Positions 1 through 8,348 of a stretch of DNA of 64,000 nucleotides are shown here, one piece after another. The notes beneath the pieces were generated by a model. The model searched no databases and was not told the origin of the DNA. It saw only the letters and a program-made list of their open reading frames with translations. The position numbers and the translations under genes were made by a program. Every line of letters starts with the position of its first letter. Within the stretch, counting starts at the first letter, position 1. Source of the DNA: Desulfurispora thermophila DSM 16022 (GTDB lineage Bacteria > Bacillota > Desulfotomaculia > Desulfotomaculales > Desulfurisporaceae); assembly GCF_000376385.1 (NCBI RefSeq), contig NZ_AQWN01000003.1, positions 1 to 64,000 on the forward strand, written 5' to 3'.

Positions 1-834
1 ACCAGCACCACCGACCCTGATAGTGGGCTTTTTGTCAAAAGTGAAAAAGAACGGGTCTTTGCCTACTCGTTTCATACGGCGTGTGACCGGCATGGTTTTG
101 TGTTGGGAACGCATGTGACACCAGCCCATGTGCGTGACAGCCAGGTATTTGATGAGGTACTGGAAAAAGTCACCCGGCGGTTTGGGCTGCCAAAAGCCAT
201 TGCGCTCGATGCCGGTTACAAAACGCCGTATATCGCAAAAAGGTGCCTGGATGCAAACATTCGTCCGGTCATGCCCTATACCAGACCCCATACGAAAGAC
301 GGTTTTTTACACAAACACGAGTATGCGTATGACGAATACTACGATTGTTACATCTGTCCTCAAAACGAAATCTTGGAGTATGAAACAACCACACGGGAAG
401 GGTACCGGGTGTACCGTTCCAACCCGGACAAATGCAAAGATTGTCCATTGCTTTCCCGGTGTACCGAGAGCAAAGATATTACCAAACGCATTAGCCGTCA
501 CATCTGGGCGGATTATGTGGAAGAAGCAGAACATTTAAGGCACACCGAGGAAAATAAACGATTGTATGCGATGCGCAAAGAAACCATCGAACGCGTCTTT
601 GCCGATGCTAAGGAAAAGCATGGCATGCGTTGGACAACCTTACGCGGTTTGGAGAAGGTGTCCATGCAGGCGATGCTTACTTTTGCTGCCATGAATCTGA
701 AAAAATTGGCCACCTGGCTATGGAAGTCAGGTGGCTCGAAGCTACAATATTTATTTTTCCTTTCCAAATTAATACAAAAACAACGAATTCCCGTTGGCTG
801 GCTGTTGATACAAAGGTGTTTGTCAACACTCTGA
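1..834 (+). CDS. IS1182-type transposase, C-terminal part (5' truncated by window edge)
   Basis: The reading frame is open from base 1, so the gene starts upstream; an internal GTG at 100 is not the true start. The visible part has a DDE-type layout: TDPDSG at the very start (first Asp), ALDAGYKTP (second Asp), a Cys-rich insert (CPQNE, CKDCPLLSRC) and ETIERVFADAKEKHG (the Glu), followed by the MNLKKLATW end typical of IS1182/IS5-like transposases. It would catalyse cut-and-paste movement of its element. The last 35 or so residues past MNLKKLATW are hydrophobic and less conserved. It abuts the cotJ operon, which is transcribed toward it. Whether the upstream half is intact cannot be seen. Confidence 0.9.
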   Translation, partial: TSTTDPDSGLFVKSEKERVFAYSFHTACDRHGFVLGTHVTPAHVRDSQVFDEVLEKVTRRFGLPKAIALDAGYKTPYIAKRCLDANIRPVMPYTRPHTKDGFLHKHEYAYDEYYDCYICPQNEILEYETTTREGYRVYRSNPDKCKDCPLLSRCTESKDITKRISRHIWADYVEEAEHLRHTEENKRLYAMRKETIERVFADAKEKHGMRWTTLRGLEKVSMQAMLTFAAMNLKKLATWLWKSGGSKLQYLFFLSKLIQKQRIPVGWLLIQRCLSTL

Positions 835-856
835 GCCACTCCTACACGGAGTGGCT
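834..856. repeat. Perfect 9-bp inverted repeat at the IS right end
   Basis: The arms AGCCACTCC and GGAGTGGCT are separated by TACAC, directly overlapping the transposase stop. No T-run follows on either strand, so it is a weak terminator candidate. It may belong to the IS right end or separate the convergent transposase and cotJC transcripts. A second hairpin (GCCACCTG/CAGGTGGC, 709-716 and 728-735) lies inside the end of the transposase gene. Confidence 0.5.
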
Positions 857-867
857 ATTGAGCATGA

Positions 868-1440
868 TTAGAAGACTCTTTTACTGTCCATGTATTCATA
901 AACGTTGTTCAATGCTTCACCAAACCGCTGAAAGTGGACAACCTCCCTTTCGCGCAGAAAGCGCAGCGTGTCTTTCACACCGGGGTCATCGGTCAGGCAG
1001 ATCAGATGCTCATAAGCGACACGGGCTTTTTGCTCCGCGGCCATATTTTCGTGTAAATCAGCCACCGGATCGCCGGTAGCCTGGATGTATGCTGCTGTCC
1101 AGGGTACGCCCTGCGGGTCGCAGGGGAAAAGGGCGTGGTCGTGCAGTGTGTAGTACCCACCCAGGCCGGCGGCCTTCATTTCGTCGCTGGTGGCGCCCAG
1201 GGTGAGTTTATAGATCAGTGTGGCGATGATTTCCCAGTGCGCCAGCTCTTCCGTGCCGATATCGGTCAGCAGACCGCGGGCCCGGTTGGTGGGCATGGTA
1301 TAGCGTTGGTTAAGGTAACGCACGGCGGCGGAAAGCTCGGAGTCGGGCCCGCCGTATTGTGCGAGCAGATAGTTGGCCATGCGCAGGTCTTTTTTCTCTA
1401 CACGCACCGGATACTGTAATTTTTTTTCATACACCCACAT
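868..1440 (-). CDS. cotJC: CotJC, spore coat manganese-catalase-like protein
   Basis: 190 residues, the usual CotJC length. The N-terminus MWVYEKKLQYPV is the family signature. The four-helix Mn-catalase core follows, with metal-ligand-type motifs (GTEELAHWEI, ENMAAEQKARVAYEHL, EREVVHFQRFGE). Known role: component of the inner spore coat, related to non-haem manganese catalases. The start is supported by AAGGAG about 12 nt upstream. It is the last gene of a minus-strand cotJA-cotJB-cotJC operon, 26 bp after cotJB. It is expected to be a mother-cell sporulation gene, though I see no clear sigma-E promoter. Confidence 0.95.
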   Translation of the reverse strand: MWVYEKKLQYPVRVEKKDLRMANYLLAQYGGPDSELSAAVRYLNQRYTMPTNRARGLLTDIGTEELAHWEIIATLIYKLTLGATSDEMKAAGLGGYYTLHDHALFPCDPQGVPWTAAYIQATGDPVADLHENMAAEQKARVAYEHLICLTDDPGVKDTLRFLREREVVHFQRFGEALNNVYEYMDSKRVF

Positions 1441-1466
1441 AATTGCTGATGCTCCTTAATATGGTT

Positions 1467-1724
1467 TTATAGTTCCCAGGGCCAGGGCTGGGCCAGCCAC
1501 CGCCATTCGGACGTGGCGGCGTCCGGACTGTCGGATACCAGGGGGCCGTACTGCTGGCTGTAGGTTATTTTCAACTCCTTAAGCTGTTTGCTGTATTCCT
1601 GGTGGTAAGCCAGAGCTGCGGCGTCCATGGGATGGGTGTCCAGAAAAAGAGTGGCTTCCAGTACGGCAAAGTCCAGTTCCATGATTTTACGCAGGAGCGC
1701 CATTTTTTCACTGTTATTGCTCAT
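1467..1724 (-). CDS. cotJB: CotJB, spore coat protein
   Basis: 85 residues matching the CotJB family: an N-terminal helix (ALLRKIMELDFAVLEATLFLDTHP), the central H-x-EY-x-L segment (AYHQEYSKQLKEL), YGPL, and the WPWE C-terminal signature. Known role: small coat protein needed with CotJA and CotJC for assembly. The ATG has AAGGAG 11 nt upstream. It is the middle gene of the cotJ operon, with 16 bp to cotJA and 26 bp to cotJC. Confidence 0.92.
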   Translation of the reverse strand: MSNNSEKMALLRKIMELDFAVLEATLFLDTHPMDAAALAYHQEYSKQLKELKITYSQQYGPLVSDSPDAATSEWRWLAQPWPWEL

Positions 1725-1740
1725 TTCTTGTTACACTCCT

Positions 1741-1971
1741 TTAATCGCGGCAAATGTAAGGCCGGTAAAGATCAGGAAAGATAGTACCTTTGCTCAGGCC
1801 TTCCTGCGGCGAGTATGTTGTAGTCCATGTTTGCACTGGTACATAGGCTCTGGCCAGTTGCTGATCGTTGTGGTTGCATTGCTGATTGCCGCTTTCTGTA
1901 AAGATGTTGTTACGCCAGGACGGTTCTCGAGCCGGTTTAAACTCGGGTAAACGAACAGGTCTGATGAACAT
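1741..1971 (-). CDS. cotJA: CotJA, spore coat associated protein
   Basis: 76 residues. The C-terminal half carries the CotJA signature (LARAYVPVQ, YSPQEGLSKGTIFPDLYRPY). An in-frame ATG lies two codons upstream at 1977, but GGAGG touches it directly. The second ATG, at 1971, has a correct 6-nt spacing, so it is taken as the start. First gene of cotJABC on the minus strand. The upstream region to glgP (1972-2123) is AT-rich and divergent, and should contain promoters for both directions; a small TACTAT/ATAGTA palindrome lies at about 1997-2009. Confidence 0.88.
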   Translation of the reverse strand: MFIRPVRLPEFKPAREPSWRNNIFTESGNQQCNHNDQQLARAYVPVQTWTTTYSPQEGLSKGTIFPDLYRPYICRD

Positions 1972-2123
1972 AGGCATCCTCCAAAACCTTTTTTTTACTA
2001 TAATAGTAATCTGTTCATTAAATGGTGATTGCGATCTAAAATTTTTGTAAAAGCAGATCATTGGCAGGAATATTGAGACAACAGTTAAAATTATTGCTGA
2101 AAATAGGCAGGGGAGGTAAAAAT

Positions 2124-4730
2124 ATGTTTGCCTACCGCACAGTGTCGGTGAAGCCCAAGCTGCCGGCGGCCATAGCACGTTTACAAGAATTGGCCAACAA
2201 CTTCTGGTACGCCTGGCACAAACAGGGGCGGCAACTGTTCAAACGTATTAATGAAGAATTGTGGGAGGAAGTGGGGCACAATCCGGTCAAGTTTTTGCTG
2301 CATGTCCGGGAGAGTGACCTACAGCGGGCGGCAGAAGATGAGGACTATTTACGTTATTACCAGCAGGTATTGGATGATTATGATGCTTACCATAATGCTC
2401 GGTTGTGGTTTGACCGGAAGTATCCCGAGTACCGGGGAGAGGTGGTGGCCTACTTCAGTGCAGAATTCGGACTACATGAATCGCATCCCATCTATTCGGG
2501 TGGTCTGGGCCTGCTGGCCGGCGATCATTTGAAGTCGGCCAGCGATCTGGGACTGCCGCTGGTGGGGGTGGGACTTTTATACAAGCACGGTTATTTCAAC
2601 CAGATAATCAACCGGGAGGGCAGACAGGAGGCCAGCTATCCGTACCACAACTTCTTTGAACGGCCCATGCAGCAGATGCTGACGCCGGAAGGCAAGGAAG
2701 CTTTGGTTTATGTGGACCTGCCCGGGCGGCGGGTTTTTGCCCGCCTTTGGCGGTGCTGGGTGGGTCGGGTTAGCTTGCTCTTGTTGGATTGTGATATTAC
2801 GCTCAATTCGCCGGAGGACCGCAAGATCACAGCTCAGCTCTATGGCGGGGACGTGGAAATGCGTATTTGTCAGGAAATTATGTTGGGTATAGGCGGGGTA
2901 CGCGCCCTGCGGGCTCTGGGCATTGAGCCGGCAGCCTGGCATATTAATGAAGGGCACGCAGCATTTTTAACACTGGAGAGGTTGCGGGAGATGGTGGAGG
3001 CTGGAATGAAACTGGCGGAAGCCAAAGAGCTGGTGCGCAGCAATACCCTTTTTACCACCCACACTCCGGTGCCGGCCGGGCATGATTTGTTTACTGCCGA
3101 GCTGATTGATAAATATTTTTATCCTTTTTACGAGAGCATGGGGATTGAGCGGGAAGATCTGTTGGAGCTGGGTTGGGATGAATCCCGGCGCATGTTCAAC
3201 ATGACTCTGCTGGCCATGCGCATGGCAACCTTTTGCAATGGGGTGAGCAAGCTGCACGGACAGGTTTCCCGCCAAATGTTCAGTTATCTCTATCCCGGTA
3301 TTCCTGTGGAGGAAATACCAATCGGGCATATTACCAACGGCATTCATACACTGACCTGGCTGGCGCAGGAATTGAAAGACCTGTACACCATCTATTTGGG
3401 AGAGGACTGGGAAAACCATATTACCGATCCCGGTATCTGGCGTAATATTGAAGATATTCCCGATACGCTGCTCTGGGCGGTACACCAGTCCTTGAAAGAA
3501 AAAATGCTGCACTTTGCCCGGAACAACATCAAACAGCAGCGTTTGCGCAACCAGGAAGCCGCTCAGGCGGTAAAGGAGGTGGAACAATATTTGCGTCCCG
3601 ATGTGTTCACCGTGGGGTTTGCCCGCCGTTTTGCCACCTACAAGCGGGCCAACCTGCTTTTTCAGGATTTGGAGCGCTTAAGCCGCCTGGTAAACCATCC
3701 CCAGTATCCGGTGCAGTTTATTTTTGCCGGCAAGGCCCACCCGGCGGACGTTGCCGGTCAGGAACTGATTAAGCTGATTTATGATGTTTCCCGTCAGGAG
3801 CCATTCCGGGGCAAAATAGTCCTGCTGGAAAATTACGACATGCTGATGGCCCGGCATTTGGTGCAGGGGGTTGATGTATGGCTGAATACGCCCCGCCGTC
3901 CGCTGGAGGCCAGTGGCACCAGCGGCCAGAAGGCGGCTGCCAACGGGGTGATTAATCTCAGCGTTCTGGATGGCTGGTGGCCGGAAGGTTACACGGGAGA
4001 CAATGGTTTTGTGGTGGGAGAAGTAAAAGACTATGTCAGTGAGGAACTGCAGGACCGGGATGATTGTTTTTCCCTCTATGCCGTGCTGGAAGAGCAAATA
4101 TTGCCGCTCTATTACTACCACGACGGTGGTATTCCTAAGAAATGGGTTAAGTTGATGAAGCGTTCCCTGATCACCATATCGCCGTTTTTCAATACCGACA
4201 GGATGGTGATGGAGTACACCAGAAACTACTATGTGCCATGTATGAGGAGATGGCAATACTTTAACTCACCGGGTAGTCGGGCTGTGCAAGAGCTTTGCGC
4301 GTACAAGGAACATATTTCCAGAAACTGGTCCCAGGTGCAGGTGAAGGTGGAAGAAGTGTTTGTCTGTCAGCAGGAACTGATTGCCGAGGGCGAACAGCAA
4401 GGTTATAGTCCCGGAGAGCAATGTCTGGTGGAGAGAGGGATGCACCTGGGGGAAGAGTTGAAAATACTGGCCGGGGTAACATTGGGCAACATTCTGCCCG
4501 AGCAGGTAATGGTGGAAATTGTTTACGGGTTGGTAGCCGAGGGTGGCCTAAAAGAGCTGCAGGCAGTGCCCATGCAACAGCAGGAATTCAGGGACGGTCG
4601 GTATTTATATATGGGCAAATTGCTTCTACCCCAGGGAACATACGGTTTTACGGTACGCGTGCGACCACACTATAAAGACTTTGTGCACAGGTTTGATTTG
4701 CCTCTGGTAGTCTGGTCCGAGCGCTTTTAA
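2124..4730 (+). CDS. glgP: Alpha-glucan (glycogen/maltodextrin) phosphorylase, GT35
   Basis: 868 residues. It catalyses phosphorolysis of alpha-1,4-glucans to glucose-1-phosphate in the cytosol. The N-terminus has the DUF3417-type extension of the bacterial/archaeal AgpA-like subfamily (LQELANNFWYAWH). The catalytic body follows (YFSAEFGLHESHPIYSGGLGLLAGDH, NEGHAAFLTLER, TTHTPVPAGHD, FARRFATYKRA). The PLP-binding site is GTSGQKAAANG, with Lys at about residue 603. An earlier in-frame start exists at 2061, but the ATG at 2124 has GGGAGGT seven bases away and begins at the conserved MFAYRTV. Single gene, ended by a strong terminator. A GH15 glucoamylase elsewhere in the window (27.3-25.4 kb) could act in the same glucan metabolism. 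Confidence 0.95.
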   Translation: MFAYRTVSVKPKLPAAIARLQELANNFWYAWHKQGRQLFKRINEELWEEVGHNPVKFLLHVRESDLQRAAEDEDYLRYYQQVLDDYDAYHNARLWFDRKYPEYRGEVVAYFSAEFGLHESHPIYSGGLGLLAGDHLKSASDLGLPLVGVGLLYKHGYFNQIINREGRQEASYPYHNFFERPMQQMLTPEGKEALVYVDLPGRRVFARLWRCWVGRVSLLLLDCDITLNSPEDRKITAQLYGGDVEMRICQEIMLGIGGVRALRALGIEPAAWHINEGHAAFLTLERLREMVEAGMKLAEAKELVRSNTLFTTHTPVPAGHDLFTAELIDKYFYPFYESMGIEREDLLELGWDESRRMFNMTLLAMRMATFCNGVSKLHGQVSRQMFSYLYPGIPVEEIPIGHITNGIHTLTWLAQELKDLYTIYLGEDWENHITDPGIWRNIEDIPDTLLWAVHQSLKEKMLHFARNNIKQQRLRNQEAAQAVKEVEQYLRPDVFTVGFARRFATYKRANLLFQDLERLSRLVNHPQYPVQFIFAGKAHPADVAGQELIKLIYDVSRQEPFRGKIVLLENYDMLMARHLVQGVDVWLNTPRRPLEASGTSGQKAAANGVINLSVLDGWWPEGYTGDNGFVVGEVKDYVSEELQDRDDCFSLYAVLEEQILPLYYYHDGGIPKKWVKLMKRSLITISPFFNTDRMVMEYTRNYYVPCMRRWQYFNSPGSRAVQELCAYKEHISRNWSQVQVKVEEVFVCQQELIAEGEQQGYSPGEQCLVERGMHLGEELKILAGVTLGNILPEQVMVEIVYGLVAEGGLKELQAVPMQQQEFRDGRYLYMGKLLLPQGTYGFTVRVRPHYKDFVHRFDLPLVVWSERF

Positions 4731-4734
4731 ATAA

Positions 4735-4765
4735 AACAGGCCGCCCCTGAAGAGGGCGGCCTGTT
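4735..4765. terminator. Bidirectional intrinsic terminator
   Basis: Twelve-base arms AACAGGCCGCCC and GGGCGGCCTGTT are separated by a 7-base loop. It lies between the convergent glgP and the 4775-5131 gene and can serve both. Confidence 0.85.
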
Positions 4766-4774
4766 GAATACTGG

Positions 4775-5131
4775 TCATATTTCCTGCTGCAATCTATGCT
4801 GCAAGGTGTGCAGCAGTCTTTGTTTCTGACATTTGCCACTGGGTGTTTTGGGGATGTCATCCAGGATTTCAATCAAGACTTTCATCTCTGGGGGAAGGTC
4901 TTGGGCATGGTTTTGCAGATGTAATTGTAAATCCTGAGCCGTAATCTGATTGTTGGCTGGTACAATAAAAGCTGCCAGGGTAATATGGTCACCTGTATTG
5001 GGCACAATGATCGCCACAACTTCGCCCACGCCTGCGTGCTGGTAAAAAATCTCTTCCAGTTGGCGGGTTAACATTTGGCCCTGGGCTGTAGCTTCCAGCG
5101 GATGGGTGGAAAGAGGTAGATTGCTAGTCAT
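4775..5131 (-). CDS. Stand-alone AMP-binding-enzyme C-terminal domain protein
   Basis: 118 residues. From about residue 20 it aligns by motif with the C-terminal lid domain of acyl/acetyl-CoA synthetases (QLEEIFYQHAGVGEVVAI...AAFIVPAN), ending in IPKTPSGKCQKQRL, which contains the lysine (PSGK) that activates the carboxylate in full-length enzymes. The large N-terminal adenylation domain is absent. It is not an obvious fragment: it has its own GAGGAGG seven bases before the ATG at 5131 (an earlier ATG at 5170 has no comparable site) and lies 83 bp after hbd in the same direction. It may be the last gene of the thl-hbd operon. It could work in trans with another adenylase or have another role; the function is unknown. 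Confidence 0.75.
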   Translation of the reverse strand: MTSNLPLSTHPLEATAQGQMLTRQLEEIFYQHAGVGEVVAIIVPNTGDHITLAAFIVPANNQITAQDLQLHLQNHAQDLPPEMKVLIEILDDIPKTPSGKCQKQRLLHTLQHRLQQEI

Positions 5132-5214
5132 TAAGTTACCCTCCTCAGAGTTATTTGGGGTAGCACTCATCAGGTTGTGCGTTGATGTAGCGCCGGGCAG
5201 CTACGCGCTGGGCA

Positions 5215-6069
5215 TTATTGGTTATAGACATAAAAGCCGCGGCCGGTTTTGCGTCCCAGGTGTCCGGCCCGCACCATCTTGCGCAAGAGCGGGCAGGGAC
5301 GGTATTTGGAGTCGCCCGTTTCCTGGTAAAGCGTTTCGGTGACCATCAGCATGACATCCAGGCCAATCAGGTCGCAAAGGGCCAGCGGGCCAATGGGGTG
5401 GTTGGCGCCCAGCATCATGCCCTTGTCAATGTCCTGGGCCGAAGCAACCCCTTCCATCAGCACGAACATGGCTTCGTTGAGCATGGGCACCAGAATGCGA
5501 TTGACGGCAAATAATGGAGATTCGTTGACCAGGATATATTCTTTGCCCAGTCTGGTAGTAAGATCTTTGGTGGTTTCCAGAGTTTCCTGATTGGTTTCGG
5601 CCGCTTTAATGATTTCCACCAGCTTCATTACCGGAACGGGGTTGAAGAAGTGCATACCAATGAACTGGGCTGGACGCTTGGTTGCGGCAGCCATTTCTGT
5701 AATGCTCAGTCCCGATGTGTTGGAAGCAAAAATGGTGTGGGGGGGGCAAATTTCGTCCAGTTGTTTGTACAGTTCTTTCTTGAGGGGCATTTGCTCAATA
5801 ATGGCCTCAATGATGAAATCACACCCGGCCAGGTCGGTCAGGTTCACTGTACCCGAGATGCGTTCCATTATTTCCTGTGCATCCTGGGCACTCAGACGGT
5901 TTTTTTGCACATCGCGGTCCAGGTTCTTTTTGATGGCGCCCAGACCCCGCGCGACGAAGTTCTCAGCCACATCGCGCAGGATGACCTGGAACCCGGCCCG
6001 CGCGGCAACCTGGGCAATTCCCGCCCCCATAGTTCCGGCACCAACAACACCAATGGTTTTTACCTCCAT
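5215..6069 (-). CDS. hbd: 3-hydroxybutyryl-CoA dehydrogenase
   Basis: 284 residues, the family length. The N-terminal NAD-binding fold has GVVGAGTMGAGIAQ; next come FIIEAIIEQMPLKKELYKQLDE and the catalytic-site regions NTSGLSITEMA and GMHFFNPVPVMKLVEII. The C-terminal 3HCDH domain ends in GRKTGRGFYVYN. It interconverts acetoacetyl-CoA and 3-hydroxybutyryl-CoA. The start is at 6069, where GGGGAGG precedes the ATG by 8 bases; the frame is open further but runs into the upstream thiolase. It is 29 bp downstream of the thiolase gene, so the two are co-transcribed. No crotonase or butyryl-CoA dehydrogenase is nearby. Confidence 0.95.
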   Translation of the reverse strand: MEVKTIGVVGAGTMGAGIAQVAARAGFQVILRDVAENFVARGLGAIKKNLDRDVQKNRLSAQDAQEIMERISGTVNLTDLAGCDFIIEAIIEQMPLKKELYKQLDEICPPHTIFASNTSGLSITEMAAATKRPAQFIGMHFFNPVPVMKLVEIIKAAETNQETLETTKDLTTRLGKEYILVNESPLFAVNRILVPMLNEAMFVLMEGVASAQDIDKGMMLGANHPIGPLALCDLIGLDVMLMVTETLYQETGDSKYRPCPLLRKMVRAGHLGRKTGRGFYVYNQ

Positions 6070-6098
6070 GGAATACGCCTCCCCTTGGGGTATGTATT

Positions 6099-7277
6099 TT
6101 AAATCCTTTCTAAAATCATGGCCATGCCCATACCGCCGCCTACGCACAGTGAGGCCAGGCCGTAACGGCAACCGCGGCGGTGCATTTCGTAAACAAGCGA
6201 AACGGTGATGCGGGTACCCGTGCACCCCACCGGGTGACCCAGGCTGATGCCGCTGCCGTTTACGTTGGTGATTTCCCGGTTTAAGTCCAGCAACTTCTCG
6301 CAAGCCAGGTACTGGGCGGCAAAGGCTTCGTTGAGTTCAATCAGTTCAATGTCATTTAGATTAAGACCGGCCCGTGCCAGCGCTTTGCGGATGGCCGGCA
6401 CCGGACCGTAACCCATTAAATCGGGTTCCACGCCGGCCCGGGCGTGGCTGACAATCCTGGCCAGCGGTTTTATCCCCAGGCTGGCTGCTTTCTTTTCCGA
6501 CATCAGAATCACCGCGGCCGCTCCGTCGTTGAGACCGGAGGCGTTACCCGCCGTCACGGTTCCATCCGGCCGAAAGACCGGCTTGAGCTTGGCCAGGTTT
6601 TCCAGGCTGATATCGCGGCGCGGGTGTTCGTCGGTGTCCAGCGTGATGGTTTCTCCTTTGCGGCCTTTTTTATTTATGGGTACTATTTCATCCTTAAACA
6701 GCCCTTCATCTATAGCTCGAATGGCGTTTTTGTGGCTGCGGTAGGCAATGATGTCCTGCTCCTCGCGGCTGATGTTATATTTCTCGGCCAGGCGCTCGGC
6801 TGTCTCTCCCATCATGATCTTGTGGATGGGGTCGCAGAGCAGTTCCCAGAGGGCATCGGTCATCTGGCCGTGCTGCAGGCGTTTGCCCCAGCGGGCGTCT
6901 TTTAAAACATAGGGTACGGTGCTCATGGATTCCGCGCCGCCAGCCAGGACAATTTCCGAGTCGCCCGTCTGGATTTGCTGGCAACCGGAAACTATGGCCT
7001 GCATACCGGATGAGCACTGCCGCTGGATGGTCATCCCGGTGACTTCTTTGGGCAACCCGGCCAGCAAGGCGGCGGTGCGCCCCAGGTTGGGTTCGTCGGA
7101 GCGCTGGGCACAGTTGCCCACAATGCAGTCATCGATTTGGGCTGGTTCTATTCCGGCGCGCCGGATTACTTCCTGGATGATCGGTACCAGCAACTGGTGA
7201 GAAATCATATCCTTGAACATACCGCCAAAATCACCAATAGCTGTGCGTGCGGCAGCAACAATCACCACGTCTTGCAA
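6099..7277 (-). CDS. Acetyl-CoA C-acetyltransferase (thiolase)
   Basis: 392 residues from a TTG start. It condenses or cleaves acetyl-CoA and acetoacetyl-CoA. Motifs: VIVAAARTAIGDFGG at the N-terminus, the active-site Cys in QRQCSSGMQAI, ELNEAFAAQYLACE, GSGISLGHPVGCTG and the C-terminal LCVGGGMGMAM. The frame is open to an ATG at 7322, but those extra 15 residues are not family-like. AAGGAGAGGG precedes the TTG at 7277, and LQDVVIVAAARTA is the usual beginning. First gene of thl-hbd-(AMP-binding C domain), acting in acetoacetyl-CoA/3-hydroxybutyryl-CoA chemistry. Confidence 0.93.
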   Translation of the reverse strand: MQDVVIVAAARTAIGDFGGMFKDMISHQLLVPIIQEVIRRAGIEPAQIDDCIVGNCAQRSDEPNLGRTAALLAGLPKEVTGMTIQRQCSSGMQAIVSGCQQIQTGDSEIVLAGGAESMSTVPYVLKDARWGKRLQHGQMTDALWELLCDPIHKIMMGETAERLAEKYNISREEQDIIAYRSHKNAIRAIDEGLFKDEIVPINKKGRKGETITLDTDEHPRRDISLENLAKLKPVFRPDGTVTAGNASGLNDGAAAVILMSEKKAASLGIKPLARIVSHARAGVEPDLMGYGPVPAIRKALARAGLNLNDIELIELNEAFAAQYLACEKLLDLNREITNVNGSGISLGHPVGCTGTRITVSLVYEMHRRGCRYGLASLCVGGGMGMAMILERI

Positions 7278-7383
7278 GTCAATTCCCTCTCCTTTCCAGA
7301 ATGTAAGATAAATTAATAGCATTAAATTCTGTCATTTGATACAAAATTCCTTCTAGTCTGTAAAATCATCCTGACAATAAAAT

Positions 7384-7407
7384 AACCGGCTAGGTGCCGG
7401 GCCGGTT
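7384..7407 (-). terminator. Intrinsic terminator of the VanZ-like gene
   Basis: AACCGGC and GCCGGTT arms with a 10-base GC-rich loop; read on the minus strand they are followed by ATTTTATT. It lies 28 bp past the stop of the VanZ-like gene. 7278-7383 is otherwise an AT-rich stretch that should carry the thiolase promoter. Confidence 0.6.
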
Positions 7408-7434
7408 GTTTTCAAATACTGATATCCATTATAA

Positions 7435-7824
7435 TTATAAAGCATTGTGTTTTTCCCTGCTTTTACCTCGCCGGGGGAATGTCAATTGCCACAAAACGGC
7501 CAGGCCGGCCCCCAGCATATCGCGTCCCAGATCGGCCAGGTCGGGAGAGCGGGTGGGTACGAAGGATTGGTGGTACTCGTCGCTGATCCCGTATATTAAA
7601 CAGAGGAGTAGAGCCAGGAGTGGCCGGTATGGCAAAGAATCATATTGCTTTAAAGCAAAAAGGTACGTGCGGGCTAAAATAAAATAAGCAATAATATGTC
7701 CCGGGTTAAAATCTTTAAAAAATGGAAAAGAATGCTGGAGCTGGCTGCTGGTGCGGCTGGAAAGGTAAAAAATCACTCCCATCCACAGCAGGGCGGGAAG
7801 CCAGCAAGCTATTTTTCTCATCAT
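7435..7824 (-). CDS. VanZ-like membrane protein
   Basis: 129 residues with four predicted hydrophobic segments. VanZ-family features are the first TM followed by IFYLSSR, then FNPGHIIAYFIL (the family His), and YGISDEYHQSFVPTRSPDLADLGRDMLGA. This family includes the teicoplanin-resistance protein VanZ, but most members have unknown roles in the envelope. The frame is open to 7851; AGGTG with 6-nt spacing supports the tandem ATGs at 7824/7821. It is divergent from lspA. Confidence 0.88.
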   Translation of the reverse strand: MMRKIACWLPALLWMGVIFYLSSRTSSQLQHSFPFFKDFNPGHIIAYFILARTYLFALKQYDSLPYRPLLALLLCLIYGISDEYHQSFVPTRSPDLADLGRDMLGAGLAVLWQLTFPRRGKSREKHNAL

Positions 7825-7903
7825 CAATAACACCTGGCTATGATTATCCATTACACTGCATGTATTATACCAAAAATTCCAATGTATTGCTGAGGTGAAC
7901 AGC

Positions 7904-8347
7904 GTGTTTTACGCAATTGTAGCGATAATTTTTTTGCTGGACAGGGGTAGCAAGTTGTGGGTGCAGCATGTGCTGTGGCCGGGGGAGAGCATTCAGGTCA
8001 TCCGGGGTATCTTCAGCCTTACATATATTCACAACCCCGGTGCCGCCTTTGGCATGTTTGCCCATCAAACGACATTTTTTATTGCCGTGTCCGTGCTGGT
8101 AGTGGCCGGGGTTACCGGATACTACCTGTATAAGAAACCATTGCCCCCTGCCCAGCAGGTGGCGCTGGCCTTGATCTGCGGCGGGGCGTTGGGCAATCTC
8201 TGGGACAGATCGTTATACGGTGAAGTGATTGACTTTTTACATCTTTCCTTCTGGCCGGTTTTCAATCTGGCCGATGTGGCCATAGTGGGCGGGACCTGTT
8301 TACTGGTGCTGCTCCTCTGGCGGGCTGGCGAACAGGAGGGCAGGTAA
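7904..8347 (+). CDS. lspA: Lipoprotein signal peptidase (signal peptidase II)
   Basis: 147 residues, four TM segments. It cleaves the signal peptide of diacylglyceryl-modified prolipoproteins at the membrane. The conserved blocks are HNPGAAFGMF, GGALGNLWDR, the catalytic-Asp region GEVIDFLHL, and FNLADVAIVGG. GTG at 7904 lies 6 bases after GAGGTG; another GTG at 7895 overlaps that site and is less likely. It is followed one base later by the RluD-family gene, the common lspA-rluD pairing. Confidence 0.95.
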   Translation: MFYAIVAIIFLLDRGSKLWVQHVLWPGESIQVIRGIFSLTYIHNPGAAFGMFAHQTTFFIAVSVLVVAGVTGYYLYKKPLPPAQQVALALICGGALGNLWDRSLYGEVIDFLHLSFWPVFNLADVAIVGGTCLLVLLLWRAGEQEGR

Positions 8348-8348
8348 C

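Noticed and set aside
630-1079. 149-codon plus-strand frame over the transposase end and cotJC
   Set aside because: It crosses two well-supported genes and has no family features.
6070-6098. Separate promoter between thiolase and hbd
   Set aside because: Only 29 bp and no promoter-like boxes; co-transcription is simpler.
5215-6303. Longer form of hbd starting at 6303
   Set aside because: The extra 78 residues lie inside the thiolase gene and are not family-like; ATG 6069 has GGGGAGG.
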